A stretch of 64,000 bases of DNA, taken from the NCBI RefSeq assembly GCF_032884065.1, contig NC_088863.1:64131604-64195603 (forward strand), written 5' to 3'. Position 1 is the stretch's first letter, and every line of letters starts with the position of its first letter. The position numbers were made by a program, and so were the translations under genes. This DNA is from Artemia franciscana. Its lineage: Eukaryota; Arthropoda; Branchiopoda; Anostraca; Artemiidae. The notes under the pieces are model-generated. The model saw only the letters and a list, made by a program, of their open reading frames with translations. It was not told where the DNA came from and made no database searches. Below, piece after piece: positions 33,895 to 45,740 of the stretch.

Positions 33895-34784
33895 CTATAT
33901 ATCCCATGGTTTGTCTAACAATCTTTGTAAAATTGTCGGGTTTGGGAAATTGCTGAGATAATCATGAAAATCAAAACATTTTATTTTAAGAGTTCTAAGT
34001 TCCTTGAAGTACATTAAAAACTCTAGCCAACAAGAATCAGGTAATGCACCATAAAAATGGAACGTTTCTAATTTTTCCAGGTGACGACAGAGCAATTCGA
34101 AAGATTCAGTAGAAATATAATAGATGTTTATAAATAGATGGACTATTTCGGTTTGGTGAATAGCGATATCGTTGATTACAGCGTCATCAACAAGGCCATA
34201 CTGATATAGTAGGCTCAATGATGTTAGTCACAAATTTGGTACTTTTAGCAAACAAACCAATTGATCCATGCTTATACAGTTTTGATCAACACTAATTGAA
34301 ACGATGGTGGCCAATTTCGGTTCAACTATGCGCCGTACTAGGTTGTACTTGGATCTAGGTAGCATTTGACCTTCCAGGTCATATTCGTGCATGTAATAAC
34401 AACCCGTTACAGACAGAGAAAGCTGAACTAGTTTTGGCATGAAATTGGACAATTTTATTAGTGATTTATAAGTGGAATAAGGACTATACTCATTTCCACT
34501 GTCCTTAATTTCCACTATCCTTAAGTTACGCTTACTAAGTATATTAAATCACAAGCTGAATCCGTGTCACCGTCACCACAATCACAACAATCCACTGTGA
34601 GGTTCACTAAGGAAGTACAGGAACAGAAGAAACTCTCAATTTGTCTTTTATTTGTTTTACACTTGTAGAACCTTAGATGATTTATGTGATCTGAAAAAAG
34701 CTCCCAACAGTCCAATATTTGTTCCCATTCTGTTTCTGTAGTATCCAAATATAAGTCTTGCACACAGAAAAAAAATTTAGACAA
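33895..34784 (-). pseudogene. Leucine-rich-repeat-like (F-box/LRR-type) gene, broken
   Basis: Three consecutive frames read as one LRR protein of about 290 residues: DLYLDTTETEWEQILDCWEL (34755 on), then MPKLVQLSLSVTGCYYMHEY (34430), then LEKLETFHFYGALPDSCWLE (34080) and LRTLKIKCFDFHDYLSNFPN (33995). LRR-like periods such as LVNLTVDCCDC and LRTLKIKCFDF are visible. Lesions: a one-base loss near 34540 (SACDL to NILSKRNLRIVEIK), and an in-frame TGA at about 34228, before LTSLSLLYQYG. An acceptor-like tract, T-run plus TGTGTGCAAG, precedes the first segment near 34757. It could be a decaying host gene, or the lesions could be sequencing errors. No F-box is seen in this span. Confidence 0.5.
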
Positions 34785-34799
34785 GATAGGACACTAAAG

Positions 34800-35070
34800 A
34801 TGTAAAACATCTAACAAAGTATTAAATACTTTTAGGCGATATGCGTCATCACTAAAATTTAATTAAGACCACAGAAAGTAACTAAAACTTTGTCTCAAAC
34901 GTGTTTGTTGAAAGAAAGAGTCTTAACAATTAACAACTTAAAAATAGCTCAAGTATTGAAAACCAATTAAAAATAACTTTCATCCAACCTCTAATCAAAG
35001 CAACCGGTTCCAACCCCTGATCTATCACTGCGATAGGGGGACGTCCCTGTGCCCCCCTGGATCCGCCATT
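34800..35070. other. No recognised feature
   Basis: AT-rich, non-coding sequence between the LRR-like remnant and the small inverted-repeat element. Confidence 0.35.
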
Positions 35071-35076
35071 GGTACT

Positions 35077-35320
35077 CAGGGTACCTGTAGTCAACCTACT
35101 ACCGTATTGTTCTTCAAATACTTACATTAAACGCTAGGTTCGATTGGGTTCAGTAAGCGTGCTCAAAACCTTGCTTTTTCAAATAACTGCATTCGAAGCT
35201 AGGTTCGTTTGGGTTCAGTAAGCGTGTCTGCAAACTTACAAAACCCAAACAAACCTATATTTTAATGCAACTGTTTGATACAAAAAACAATACGGTAGTA
35301 GGTTGTCCGCAGATACCCTG
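35077..35320. mobile_element. Small terminal-inverted-repeat element (MITE-like), 244 bp
   Basis: Left end CAGGGTACCTGTAGTCAACC, continuing CTACTACCGTATTGTT, is the near-perfect inverse of the right end (about 35285-35320). Inside are two direct copies of 'ggttcgattgggttcagtaa' (35140 and 35200). The CAGGG start resembles hAT-type ends. No matching 8 bp flanking duplication is visible, so superfamily and boundaries are unproven. Confidence 0.55.
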
Positions 35321-35639
35321 GGGGCTATTGCATCCAATTCATCTCTCTCAGACTTTGGTAAAAAAACTAATTCACCTATTTCAGACTCTAGTATACCACT
35401 TGTGAATTGGTGGTAGTGTCTGTGTCTGACTGGATCTTTATAATTCTCACTTAATGTCTCCGATTCCTCTCTTTTAGACCTTGACTCTGATTCATCTCTC
35501 TTACACTCTAGTAAAAACTTAATTCACCTATTTCAGACTCTAGTATACTATTTGTGAGCTTGTAGTAGCATCTGTGTATGACTGAATCTTGAACAAATCT
35601 GAATATATATGTCTCTAGCTCTAAAAAGAATCGGATTGT

Positions 35640-35872
35640 CTGAGCAGGTGATTGCATGTCTCCATGTCTGTCTTTGGCTGTTCGTGTGTTTGAATCTCGC
35701 TCTCTCTATCTCTCTCACTCTCTCTGTACCTGTGTGTCCAAACTGATTTTTGCTTGTCCTCGTATCTATCTTTGTATGTTTGTAGATCTGATTCTATGTG
35801 TTTGTATGTATTTTTGTCTTTCTTCCTCTCTCTCTCTCTCTCCCTCTGTATCTTTCTTTTTCTATCTCTCTC

Positions 35873-35968
<96 letters not shown>

Positions 35969-36130
35969 CCTATATGTCTGAGTAAGTCTTTACCATGTCT
36001 GTCTTTGTGTGTTTATGTGTCCGACTCCGTGTGTTTGTAGGTATTTTATCTCTCTATCTCCGTGCCTGTGTGTCGAAGCGGCTGTTTGCTTCTCTCTCTT
36101 TCTCTCTCCCTCTTTTTGTTCCTATATGTC
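35640..36130. repeat. CT-rich simple repeat region
   Basis: A long (CT)n/(TC)n run lies at about 35873-35965, set within a minisatellite-like CT-rich region. Phrases such as 'gtgtctgtgtctgactgga' (35418) and 'gcatctgtgtatgactgaa' (35570) recur. It makes Ser/Leu-rich chance frames on the plus strand and R/E frames on the minus strand. Confidence 0.9.
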
Positions 36131-36499
36131 TCAGTGGCTCCTTGATTGTCCAAAAATCTGTGTTGTATGTTTTTGGTTCTGATCAGCTGTTTGCTTATCT
36201 GTGTGGATATTGTTAAAAAAATCCTGCTCAACTCAATCAAACTCTGATAAAAGCCCTGTTAACCTATCTCAGATTCTAATGTACCCCCTCTGAGCCCGCT
36301 AGTAGTATCTATGTCTCTTGAAATTTCTTTTCTTAAATCTCCTACTTTTTAATAAAGATTCTAAACGTTCGACTTGCTGGTATACCCTTAAAATAATGAA
36401 AGCATAACAAAGTAATGCATAAAATATTTTTATGAGATAACAAAATGTAGAATATCATCACATAATTAAAAATGAATACTTTAAATACATTCCATAAAA

Positions 36500-37240
36500 T
36501 AGTTCATTATGTTTTCTCTTGACTAGGCAGTTGTTCCATTCTGTGGTGATATGCGAGCTTTGACATAGTTTCAGCTATAGGTGCATCATACATTTCATCA
36601 TTGGTATTATTGGATTCATTGATTGTATCTATTGGTATGCGATCAATGGCAGTAGTAATGTTTACATGTGCTTTGTTTTTCATCAATTCGTCTATATTCC
36701 TTAGTGATATTGTCTGCCCATGCCTTTTTATGTTGCTTTAGATTTCATGGTCTATTACCGTTATTTTTACATAGTTTGCAGCTTTGGCACACAGACAAGA
36801 TATCCATTAAGATATTAGAGCAGCAGAAGGGCTTTATTTTCCTCTTTGCTTTCTTTTGAATGCTAATTTCAAAAGGATGGCTATATGATTTATTAAAAGG
36901 TAAAGTGTTACCACCGGCAGTAGCAAGAAGCTGGCCTTTATCATCAGCTAATAGTTTTGTTTTGCATTCTCTTTGAGCACTAAGATCTCTGCAAAAGTTA
37001 TTCTCACATATCCACCATCGTAAAACTCGAATTTTTTCGGCACTCCAAAGGATTCTAATCTCTCACTGTCATAACAACGCACGCATACATTCCCAATGGT
37101 GTTACCACAAGTAGTTGCTTCATAGTTCAAATATTTTCTTTGTCAGCATTCAACGCAACGATAACTTTATCATGTGCACACACTTTCTTGGAATGTTTCA
37201 TTTTCACTTTTTTAAATCCGATGTGAGTGTTTATCATTCC
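36500..37240 (-). other. Unidentified decayed coding region
   Basis: Minus-strand frames join with at least two shifts: IGMINTHIGFKKVKMKHSKK (near 37225), then 37130-36948 containing CYDSERLESFGVPKKFEF and DGGYVRITFAEILVLKENA, then about 36960-36780 with LLADDKGQLLATAGGNTL. Codon-like patterns across shifts suggest a real but broken protein. I cannot assign a family. A gene fragment or an unknown mobile element are equally possible. Confidence 0.3.
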
Positions 37241-37892
37241 AATGTACAAATAATACTGTTTGAAAACATACAATAAACTAGATACTGTCAATGATCAGCC
37301 AAATTCTGCCCCAAAAATTCCAAGCCAAGAAAAAGGTCACTACAAAAACTGTTTTTCTAATAGGAAAAATCACGACAAGCAAATGTATATCATCTTCGCT
37401 TCATTTTTCGGAAATATCACAAGTGATATTTTTCAGTATTTAACAAAACAACGGGGGTGGAAGTTAGGAAGTTAGGACGGATGACCATAAGTTCCCTCAA
37501 AAAGAAGCGTTGATATAAGCACTCATTCCCATGAATATAATGATACAAGCGGTTACACTATGCATTTGATATAGATACTGTCAACTAAAGTTCAATACTA
37601 TATCATAAATTCTATTAGTCTAATTAGAAATCAAATGAAACGGTTCGCTTTATTTTGTTAATCAAGCCCAAACAGGTATGTGTAAATGAGATGCCGGCTG
37701 AATTTGGCTAATGATCAATCTCTTGCACTACGCTCAGGTGAGTAGGTCATTCGGTCCTTAGCCTGTAGGTTCTTAAGCATTGACCATATCTTTAGAGCCT
37801 TTGGGGCTTTAACCCTGGAGGAATTAGGTCCATACTACTGTCGTGACCTCTGGTAGTTCCAAAGGGATTTAAATATTCTGTTTAGGTTTTAT

Positions 37893-39386
37893 ATGTCTGA
37901 GATAAATATGGGTGATTTCTCTTTCCTTATGAATTCTTCTATTCTTAATTCAGTTATATTTGATCAACCAAGTAGTGCTGGTAAACAAGAGGCACACACT
38001 TCTGACCCTCTCCTTGAATCTATGGTTAGTTCTAGCTGTAATTATCACACCACCATTGATTATTGTGATAATATTATGCCCTCACTCTCTTCAAACAGTT
38101 GCTTTAATGTTTTTTGTTTGAATGTGCGTGGGATAAGAGATAAGTGGGACACTCTTAAATCGTATCTGTGGTCTGATAATTCTTGCCCTTTTGATGTCAT
38201 AGGCTTGACGGAAACATGGTTATCTGACAGTGATAATTTTACAGCTTATGACATGCATGGTTATATTGCTATTCATGTCCCTAGAATGGTAACAAAGTGT
38301 TCTGGGGGTATTTCTTTGTTCATAAAATCTAGTATTGAATTTTGTAGAAGATCTGATCTTGAATCCTTGTTTACATCGGTGGTGTCTAATAGTAGGACAG
38401 TTTATTCTCTTGTTATTGATCTGAAAAGCCAGGTTGCATGTGATACTGTTTGTTTGTTTTATAAGCCCCCTCCTTTTCCAACACATCTGTTCTGTGATTT
38501 GCTTGATCAGCTTTCTGGTGTGGGGACTTTCTCTAAAAAACGGATTTGTGTTTTGGGAGACTTTAATTGTAATATGTTAAATGTTGGATCAAATGATGAA
38601 TGTGACCATCTTTTTGATGTATTTTCTTCTTCTGGGCTACTTCCTTCAATTTTTTTTCCTTCACGCGTTGACCCTTCAAGAAATTCTGCCACTTTAATAG
38701 ATAATATTTTCACTTCTCTTTCTCCTAATTTGAAGTTCTCGTCTGGTCTTGTTTTCACTGATCTTTCTGATCACTTCCCTATTTATCTATCACTATCTGT
38801 GCCTAAAACAGAGATTACTGTGGATGAGAAAGGCAAGTCTTCTTTTAGAACTTTTACAGATAGAGAAATTTCTAATTTAATACATAGTCTTCAGAGTAAT
38901 GATTGGTCTAGTGTTCTTGAAGCTAATGATGCTGATTGTGCAACTAGATTATTTTTGTGTCGTATGGGCACTCTGTTGGATAAGCATTTTCCTCTTAGAA
39001 AGAGGCCAAGGAATTTTACACCTGAATGCCCATGGATGTCTAGAGGTCTGATCAATGCAACCCATATGAAGGCGTCTTTGTTCAAGGCTGCATGTAAAAG
39101 TAAGACACAGGAAGATCTTCTGAAGTATAAACATTACAAAAATGTGCTCACTTCTTCAGTTCGCTTAGCAAAAAAGCTGTATTTTTCACTTCGAATTAAT
39201 GAGTGTAAAGGGAATTTGCGCAAGGTTTGGACTGTAATTAATGAAGCTCTCTCCCGTAAGAAACTCAAACAATCTTCCCCATCTCTTTATAGGAAAGCTG
39301 ATGGATCTGTTGTGGATAAAAAATCCTTGCAAGTGCCTTCAATTCGTATTTCACCACACTTCCCTCAGTTCTCATTCCACCCCTGA
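37893..39386 (+). pseudogene. LINE ORF part 1: APE-type endonuclease and linker
   Basis: The endonuclease signatures come in order: FCLNVRGIRDKWDTLKS (residues 75-90), LTETW (the Glu metal ligand), GGISLFIKS, VLGDFNCN (Asp/Asn site), and SDHFPI (the catalytic His). A linker follows with RKRPRNFTPECPWMSRG. The frame is lost after DKKSL near 39328, where one base seems to be deleted, and runs into 19 unrelated codons before a stop. The start is assumed at the first ATG, and the first 70 residues have no recognised domain. This protein would nick target DNA. Confidence 0.85.
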
Positions 39387-39406
39387 GTAGAGTAAGTTGT
39401 TTTCCT

Positions 39407-40987
39407 ATGACAGAGAAGTCTTTTTTCCTTTCCCCATGTAGTACTACTGAGATTTCTATTATTATTTCTCAACTTCCAAGTAGTTGTTCAGTTGATAGTT
39501 TTGGTTTGAGTAATAATGTCCTTAAAAAAATCATTCAGTTTGTTTCTCATCCCATCTCACATTTAACTAACCTCTCTCTTTCTTCTGGTATTTTTCCTCA
39601 TTTATTTAAAGTTGCTACCGTTGTACCCTTGCATAAAAAAGGTGATTCTTCTCTAATTTCAAATTACAGACCTATTTCTCTTCTTCCCGTCATCTCAAAG
39701 GTTGTTGAAAAAGTAGTGTATCGTCGACTCTCTTCATTTGTATTTAGTACTAATTCGACTGCTGGAAATCCTCTCATCACTAACCATCAGTATGGTTTTC
39801 GTCCCTCATTCTCTACCTTGCACGCACTTTCTGATGCAACTGAGTTTGTGCGTGTTAATCTGGACAAGGGCTTGTGTGTTTTGGGTCTATTTCTCGACTT
39901 TTCTAAGGCCTTTGATATGGTTGACCACAATGTTCTTCTGTCTAAATTATCTTTATTTGGAGTGCATGGAGTCCCACTAGAATGGTTTAGGTCCTACCTC
40001 TCAGAGAGATCTCAGTATGTTTTGGTTAACTGTACTTCTTCCTCTACTTTGCCTGTATTGAAAGGTGTCCCACAAGGCTCTGTGCTTGGTCCACTTTTAT
40101 TTCTAATTTACATCAATGATCTTGTTGATGGTCTTCATCCCCATGTTCACCCTGTTCTTTTTGCTGATGACAGTAACTTTTTCATTGCTGCGGTGGACCT
40201 GCCATCTGCCACTTCTATGGCTCAAGGTCTTCTTGATAAAATAAAGGATTGGTGCTGGTCAAATGGTATGGCTCTTAACAGCCGAAAGAGTGCCATTGTC
40301 AACTTCAGGACCCCTTACCGTATGCGAGACGTACAGGAGCCAATCACCCTGACTTTTGGGAATGATATTATACCACAAGCTACTGTGGTGAAATTTCTTG
40401 GTGTGTATCTTGACTGTTTTCTTTCTTTCAAACCGCATATAACTCACACCCGTTCCTTAATCCTCCGCCAGTCTTCAATGTTGCACCGGATTAACTCATT
40501 TCTTCCTCCTGATATTATGTTTTCTCTTTATTATGCTTTTATTTATCCTTACCTTTCTTATTGCTGCTCTGTCTGGGGTAATAATAATAAATCTCTTCTC
40601 TGCTCACTTCAAAGAGCCCAAAATAGGGCAGTGAAGGCTACTTTTCTTCTCCCTCGGCTTTACCCTTCCTCTGATCTTTATAATGATACTGGAATAGATC
40701 CGCTGGATCATATTATAGGTAAAAGTACCCTTTATTTTGCGCATTCTGCTTTTCTAGGTACTCTCCCACCGCCCCTACAGCAGTTTTTCTCACGGACAGG
40801 CTCAGGTAGGTACTTTTCTTCTTTACGTAATTCTTCTCGACGATTTATTTTACCAAAACGATCTTCTACAGCAAGCCAGAGGTCTCCAGTATATCAATCA
40901 ATTCTATTATGGAACTCCATCCCTTCGGATGTCCCTCTTTTTCTTTCTGCAAAGGCATTATTTCGTCGGGTATTTCCAATTCAATAA
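39407..40987 (+). pseudogene. LINE ORF part 2: reverse transcriptase
   Basis: The reading continues the first part after the one-base shift near 39328. Motifs: SSLISNYRPISLLPVISKVV (finger), HQYGFRPSFSTLHAL, the catalytic box LGLFLDFSKAFDMVDHNVL, the GVPQGSVLGPLLFLIYINDL block, the second catalytic box LFADDSNFF, and FLGVYLD. The C-terminal end includes SYCCSVWGNN and WNSIPSDVPLFLS. All RT core residues, including the Asp in KAFD and FADD, are intact, and there is no internal stop. Apart from the upstream shift, the protein would be complete. Confidence 0.85.
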
Positions 40988-41140
40988 TTTTTCTCTCTTT
41001 ATTAATCCTTTCCTAATTTGTATGTCTCTTCTCTTCTTTTAAAATCATTTTCAGCTATATGTTAATCTCCTTCTAAATCTTCTATCTGTTAAATATCCTA
41101 TCTATTCAATGTCCTTGTCTTGTTCCAGTGTTTTTTTTTT

Positions 41141-41173
<33 letters not shown>

Positions 41174-41309
41174 TATATATTTTATAGTAGTGTTTTATTC
41201 TTGTTCTCTGTGGTCCATTACAAGCAAAGCTTCTTGGGCCTAGTAACCACTTTACTTTTGTAATAGTTTTTTCTTTTAGTATCAATAAATTGATTGATTG
41301 ATTGATTGA

Positions 41310-41760
41310 GGTACGTTATCACCACACAAGGTATAAAGGGTAATTTCATACTCGGATATTGCTCATGTAAGTTTGTATGGCTATGGTTGATTAAATGTAC
41401 TTTTGGCACGACGTGCGTGAGCAACAAAATCTGAATGGCAGCTCCGAACAAGCCCAAAATTACCCCAACATTCTAACTAATCAAATAGCCTCTTCCCGTT
41501 AGAGTGGTGCGACATGTGACCAACTTCTCTATGATTAAACCTCTCCCCGTAACAATTTGTGCGATCTAGTTTAGACAAAGAGGTAATAAAAGAATGATCC
41601 CTGGGACCTGATAACATAAAGAAATGCAAACACTTTCAATTTTTGCTTTAGTGCATTTTAAATTGAAGTGTTTTCCTGTTCAAGATTATCCAGTTATCCC
41701 TTCAGAATAATTTCAACAAATTTCTTTTTCTTTCCCTATAAAAAAAAGAAGTTAAAGGGA
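41310..41760. other. Spacer between the L2-like LINE and the gypsy remnant
   Basis: No gene. Part of it may be the leader or LTR of the following Ty3/gypsy remnant, but no direct LTR pair was found. Confidence 0.35.
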
Positions 41761-41773
41761 CTGAAAATAAAAA

Positions 41774-44020
41774 TGGCCCAAGAACAAAATGAACCACTAC
41801 AAGCACAACAAATCAATTGCAACTTCAGTGTAAGTTAAACAATCCCTCCTTGAGCATGAAGGAGATACAGACGTTGATCAATTTAATATCCACCTAACCC
41901 AATTTGTGGAAATAACACAAAAAAATTAAACCCTTTGACCACCATGTTACTTTTAAGATTAAGAGGACAAGCATTGACGTTCCTAAAGCAGATTAAAAAT
42001 ACAATAAGAACAGACACTGATTCCCCAATAAATTCGGTAGAAAAGCTCCAGCAAGCTTTTGAAGGAAGATTCATTGACACGAGCCCACTGCACAAATTAT
42101 AACACGGGGTATTCTTCTTTGAGAAAACTCAGAACGTAAGGACATATTTACATAAAATAAGAACCTTGATAGAAGCCAGACACGGCCAGGAGAAGGGGAG
42201 TAAAATAAAGAAAATCGTGCTAGGTTCTTTCAAACAAGGCCTTGATCCCAAGCTATTTCGTCTATTAATTGCGAAAAATACACACAATTTAGAGTAAGCA
42301 GCTCAGGAAGTGGTGAGGGCTCTAAAATATACAAGCTTGGAGTACAACACTAGAAATTATCAATAAATAGTGTAGAAAAGAAACTCCAAAAAAAGCCAAG
42401 AGCTCCCCCGCTATTTTCTCAAGATAATTTTCATCTAAACCAATTTGACTCAAACCCTCAACCCGCCAAGACAAAGACTAATACGTTTCACATCTAATAA
42501 CCAGCCAGGACAAACAAATGTTGAGCAGCCTATAGGGTCGTATTCTTGTAATCAAATAAGTCACTTCGCAAGGGATTGCATTTCAAAAGGCAGTTACAGC
42601 CCTAGTTGTCACGGCAAAATTTTCCAGGGGGACAAACAACTGTGGCTACTGCATGATAAACCCCTCCCCCTAGAACTTTCAACTCCCAAAAAACTACGTC
42701 TCTTGTCAGGGACAGTTACCAATTTTATAATACATAAGAATTTCCCATATGAAGCACTAATAGGGTCCAATTCTTTAAAGAAAAAATGAGTGATATTGGA
42801 TGTAGCAAATGTGAAGTTTGTTTGCCGATCGGAAAAAAAAACGTAAAAAACACACAAAGTAAATCAAAAAGCGAAAATAGGTAATATGCAAGAAAATAGA
42901 GAAAAAAAACAGGAAATATCTGAATTACGGAATGATATAATAGCCATGGAAGCCACTAATAAAGGGCAAGAGAATATCGTTTTAAATTGAATTGGAAATA
43001 ATACCAAGGAAAAATACGACAGATTTTCAGTACGTAAGACGAAAATACCCCCAAAATATATGCAAAGGATTCAAATATCCCAAATACTTCAACCAAGATC
43101 GAAAGACGATATTTGGGTTGCATCTCAGTGGGAGGAAATTTCAAGAGATTTGATATGGGAGGAACAAATAATAAATTATGAAAAGAGAGAATGTTACATA
43201 TAATCACGAATAAGAACAAAGTATTTACTTCCCTAGACTTAATTCGGGGGTACCGCCAAGTAAAAAAAAAAAGAAAAAAGAACGAGACGAATATAAAACA
43301 ACGTTTTCTAGAGCGGAATGTGGTCGATACGAATACTTATGGGTTCCTTTTGGATTCAAAACAAGCTCAAGCGTGTTATTTAGGACGTTGCCTCATCTAC
43401 TTCGAGGAATGAATTATATTACTCATTTTGTAGATGTATGTACGTAATTTGTATGAATGAGAATGCAGATGACCATTCAGTAGCTCTATCTAAAGTGTTT
43501 AGAAAATTTAGAGAAGGGAATTTAAAATGCAGACCAGTAAAAATTAAACTTGTTACAACCCAAAATTCTGTTCTTGGGAGTTTTATCACAAGGCAAAATA
43601 TCACCAGACCTGAGAAGGTAAGATGCGAAAAAATCTCCAACCCCACATTGCCTATAAGGCAATGAAGAAGAATCTTGGGATGTATGAGATATTTCCGCAA
43701 AATCATACGAAATTACGCGCAAATAGCCAAACCCTTAACTGATTTAACAAGATGCAATTCACAAAAGATCACTTGGTCCAAAGAAACAAACTCTTCCTTA
43801 GATCGCTTAAAAAAAAAACAAACTTTTTTTCAATGTCAATACTGTCACTACTGGATTTCCAAACTGGACCAGTCATAATACAACGGCCACTTCAACTAAG
43901 GGAATCGGGGCCATTCTTTCCCAAATAATAAACGGCAAAGAAAAAGCTATCGCGTATTCTATTCTCACATTAACGCAATAAATCCAAAATCGCAAATTAA
44001 AAGCAAAAAAACATAATTTA
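41774..44020 (+). pseudogene. Ty3/gypsy retrotransposon remnant
   Basis: Broken frames show Gag (41950-42360: LRGQALTFLKQIKN, the Gag homology region), a zinc-knuckle relic SYSCNQISHFARDC (42540-42580), and a protease/linker near 42720. RT follows: a VPFGFK-like box (43340), the region around FVDVC, and LGSFITRQNITRPEKVR (43570). The RNase H start is seen as GIGAILSQIINGKEKAIAYS (43900). Stops are frequent. The sequence is unusually poor in G on this strand. No LTRs were located, and no integrase is recognisable. It is an old, inactive copy. Confidence 0.75.
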
Positions 44021-44509
44021 AAAATTATCACATAGGAAATAAAGAAAGAAGATTGTCCTAAACAAACAAAACAAATAAAAAGGAACCAGAGAAGATCAAA
44101 AATGCGTTGCCCAAATTCGTTATTTTCCATATGACAGAGAATAACCTGAAGAATTAAAAACAATCAAAAAGGAAATATGTAATTTTATTATGATTTCAAT
44201 GAAGAAAAAAGTGAAAAAAATATAACAAAATCAGGCAGAATGTTCAAAAATCCGACAGATTAGAATACGTCTAGTACCTAGAGCAGAAATATATATTAGG
44301 GTATATTTTGACCCTTCATGGTATTAGGCATTAAAACATTTATCAAATTCATGGATAATTAATGCACAAATGCAACGAGTATTGCGGGAAGTTCGCATTA
44401 TAAGATTCAAGAGTCAAGAGTCCCCATAAAGAAAATCACAAAAAATTAAAAATAGTCAAATTAGTAATAGCAGTAGAACCATGTACAGCACATACCATAG
44501 GCAAAGTTG
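44021..44509. other. A-rich stretch without a clear feature
   Basis: It may be the decayed continuation of the gypsy remnant (integrase region), but no integrase motif is seen. Confidence 0.3.
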
Positions 44510-45740
44510 CCATAGGGTGATTTTCTATAAATCTTAAATAAAAACAAGAGCTAAGAGGTCATATGGCACTTGTGACGAGGCAAGACGAGCTAACAGCCAA
44601 GAGCTCATATGGTATGAGCTCTAACAAAATTCTAAGAATCAATAGATTGATTTAAAAGGAAAATCAGAGACTTAATGCCGGTTAGGATTAAAAATAAGAG
44701 CTCTGAGTCACGATGTCATTCAAAATAACGATATTCATTAAGATCCGATCACCTACTCGTAAGTTATAAATCCCTCATTTTTTCTAATTTTTCCTCTCCC
44801 TTTAGCCCCCAGATGGTCGAATCTGGGAAAACGACTTTATCAAGTCAATTTGTGCAAGTCCCTGACACGCCTACCAATTTTCATCGTCCTAGCACGTCCA
44901 GAAGCATCTAACTCGCCAAATCACTGAACGCCTCCCCCTAGCTCCCCCAAAAGAGAGCGAATCCAGTACGGTTACGTCAATCACGTATCAAGAACATTTA
45001 TTTATTCTATCCACCAAGCTTCATCCCGATTCCTCTACTCCAAGTGTTTTCCAAGATTTCCCCCTCCAACTCCCCCCAATGTCAAAAGATCTGGTCGGGA
45101 TTTGAAATAAGAAATCTGAGGCATGAATTCCTTCTAAATATCAAATTTCCTTAAGATCCGATCACCTATTCGTAAAATAAAAATGCCCCAATTTTCACGT
45201 TTTCCAAGAATTCCAGTTTCCCCCTTCAACTCCCCCCCCCAATGTCACAGGATCTGGTCGGAATCTAAAATTAGAGCTCTAAGCACAAGATCCTTCTAAA
45301 TATCAAATTTCATTAAGATCTGGTCACCCTTTCGTAAGTTACAAGTACCTCATTTTTCCAAATTACCCCCCACCCCAACTCCACCAAAGAGAGCAGAGCC
45401 GGTCCGATTACGTCAGTCACGTATCTTAGACAGGTTTTATTCTTCCCATCCAGTTTCATCTTGATCCCTCTGCTTTAAGCATTTTCTAAGATTTCCGCCC
45501 CCCCCCCCAACTGTCACCCCCAATGACGCTGGATCCGGTTGAGATTTAAAATAAGAGATCTGAGTTACGAGATCCTTCTAAATCTGAAGTTTCATGAAGA
45601 TCCGATCACTCCTTCGTAAGTTAAAAATACGTCATTTTTTCTAATTTTTCAGAATTAACCCTCCTCCCAATAGAGCGGATCTGTTCCAGTTATGTAAATC
45701 ACGTATCTAAGATATCTGCTTATTTATTCATTTATATTAA
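44510..45740 (+). repeat. Complex interspersed repeat with internal tandem units
   Basis: The block 'ataagagctctgagtcacga' followed by 'attaagatccgatcacc' and 'tcgtaagttaaaaatac' occurs at about 44695, 45108, 45270 and 45552, at irregular spacings of 413, 162 and 282 bases. The second block type, 'gagcggatc' plus 'tcaatcacgtatc', lies near 44955, 45395 and 45680. C-rich spacers of the form 'tccccccaatgtcac' separate them. The multi-block architecture suggests a composite repeat family that is probably abundant in this genome. Confidence 0.75.

Larger units (their letters stand above)
37680..41309 (+). mobile_element. L2/CR1-like LINE, nearly complete
   Basis: The element has a 5' untranslated part (about 37680-37892), one ORF split by a shift (37893-40987), a 3' untranslated region with a poly-T run at 41131-41171, and a 3' tail of (TGAT)n at 41285-41309. 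Short microsatellite tails are usual in CR1/L2-type LINEs. The coding quality is far better than that of the other LINEs here, so this is one of the youngest insertions. The exact 5' boundary and the target duplication are not determined. Confidence 0.75.

Noticed and set aside
35135-35145. Sequence similar to a tRNA B box (GGTTCGATT)
   Set aside because: No A box, acceptor stem or anticodon arm. It is part of the inverted-repeat element and occurs twice there.
35656-36040. Ser/Leu repeat frames
   Set aside because: Direct translation of the CT microsatellite in overlapping frames.
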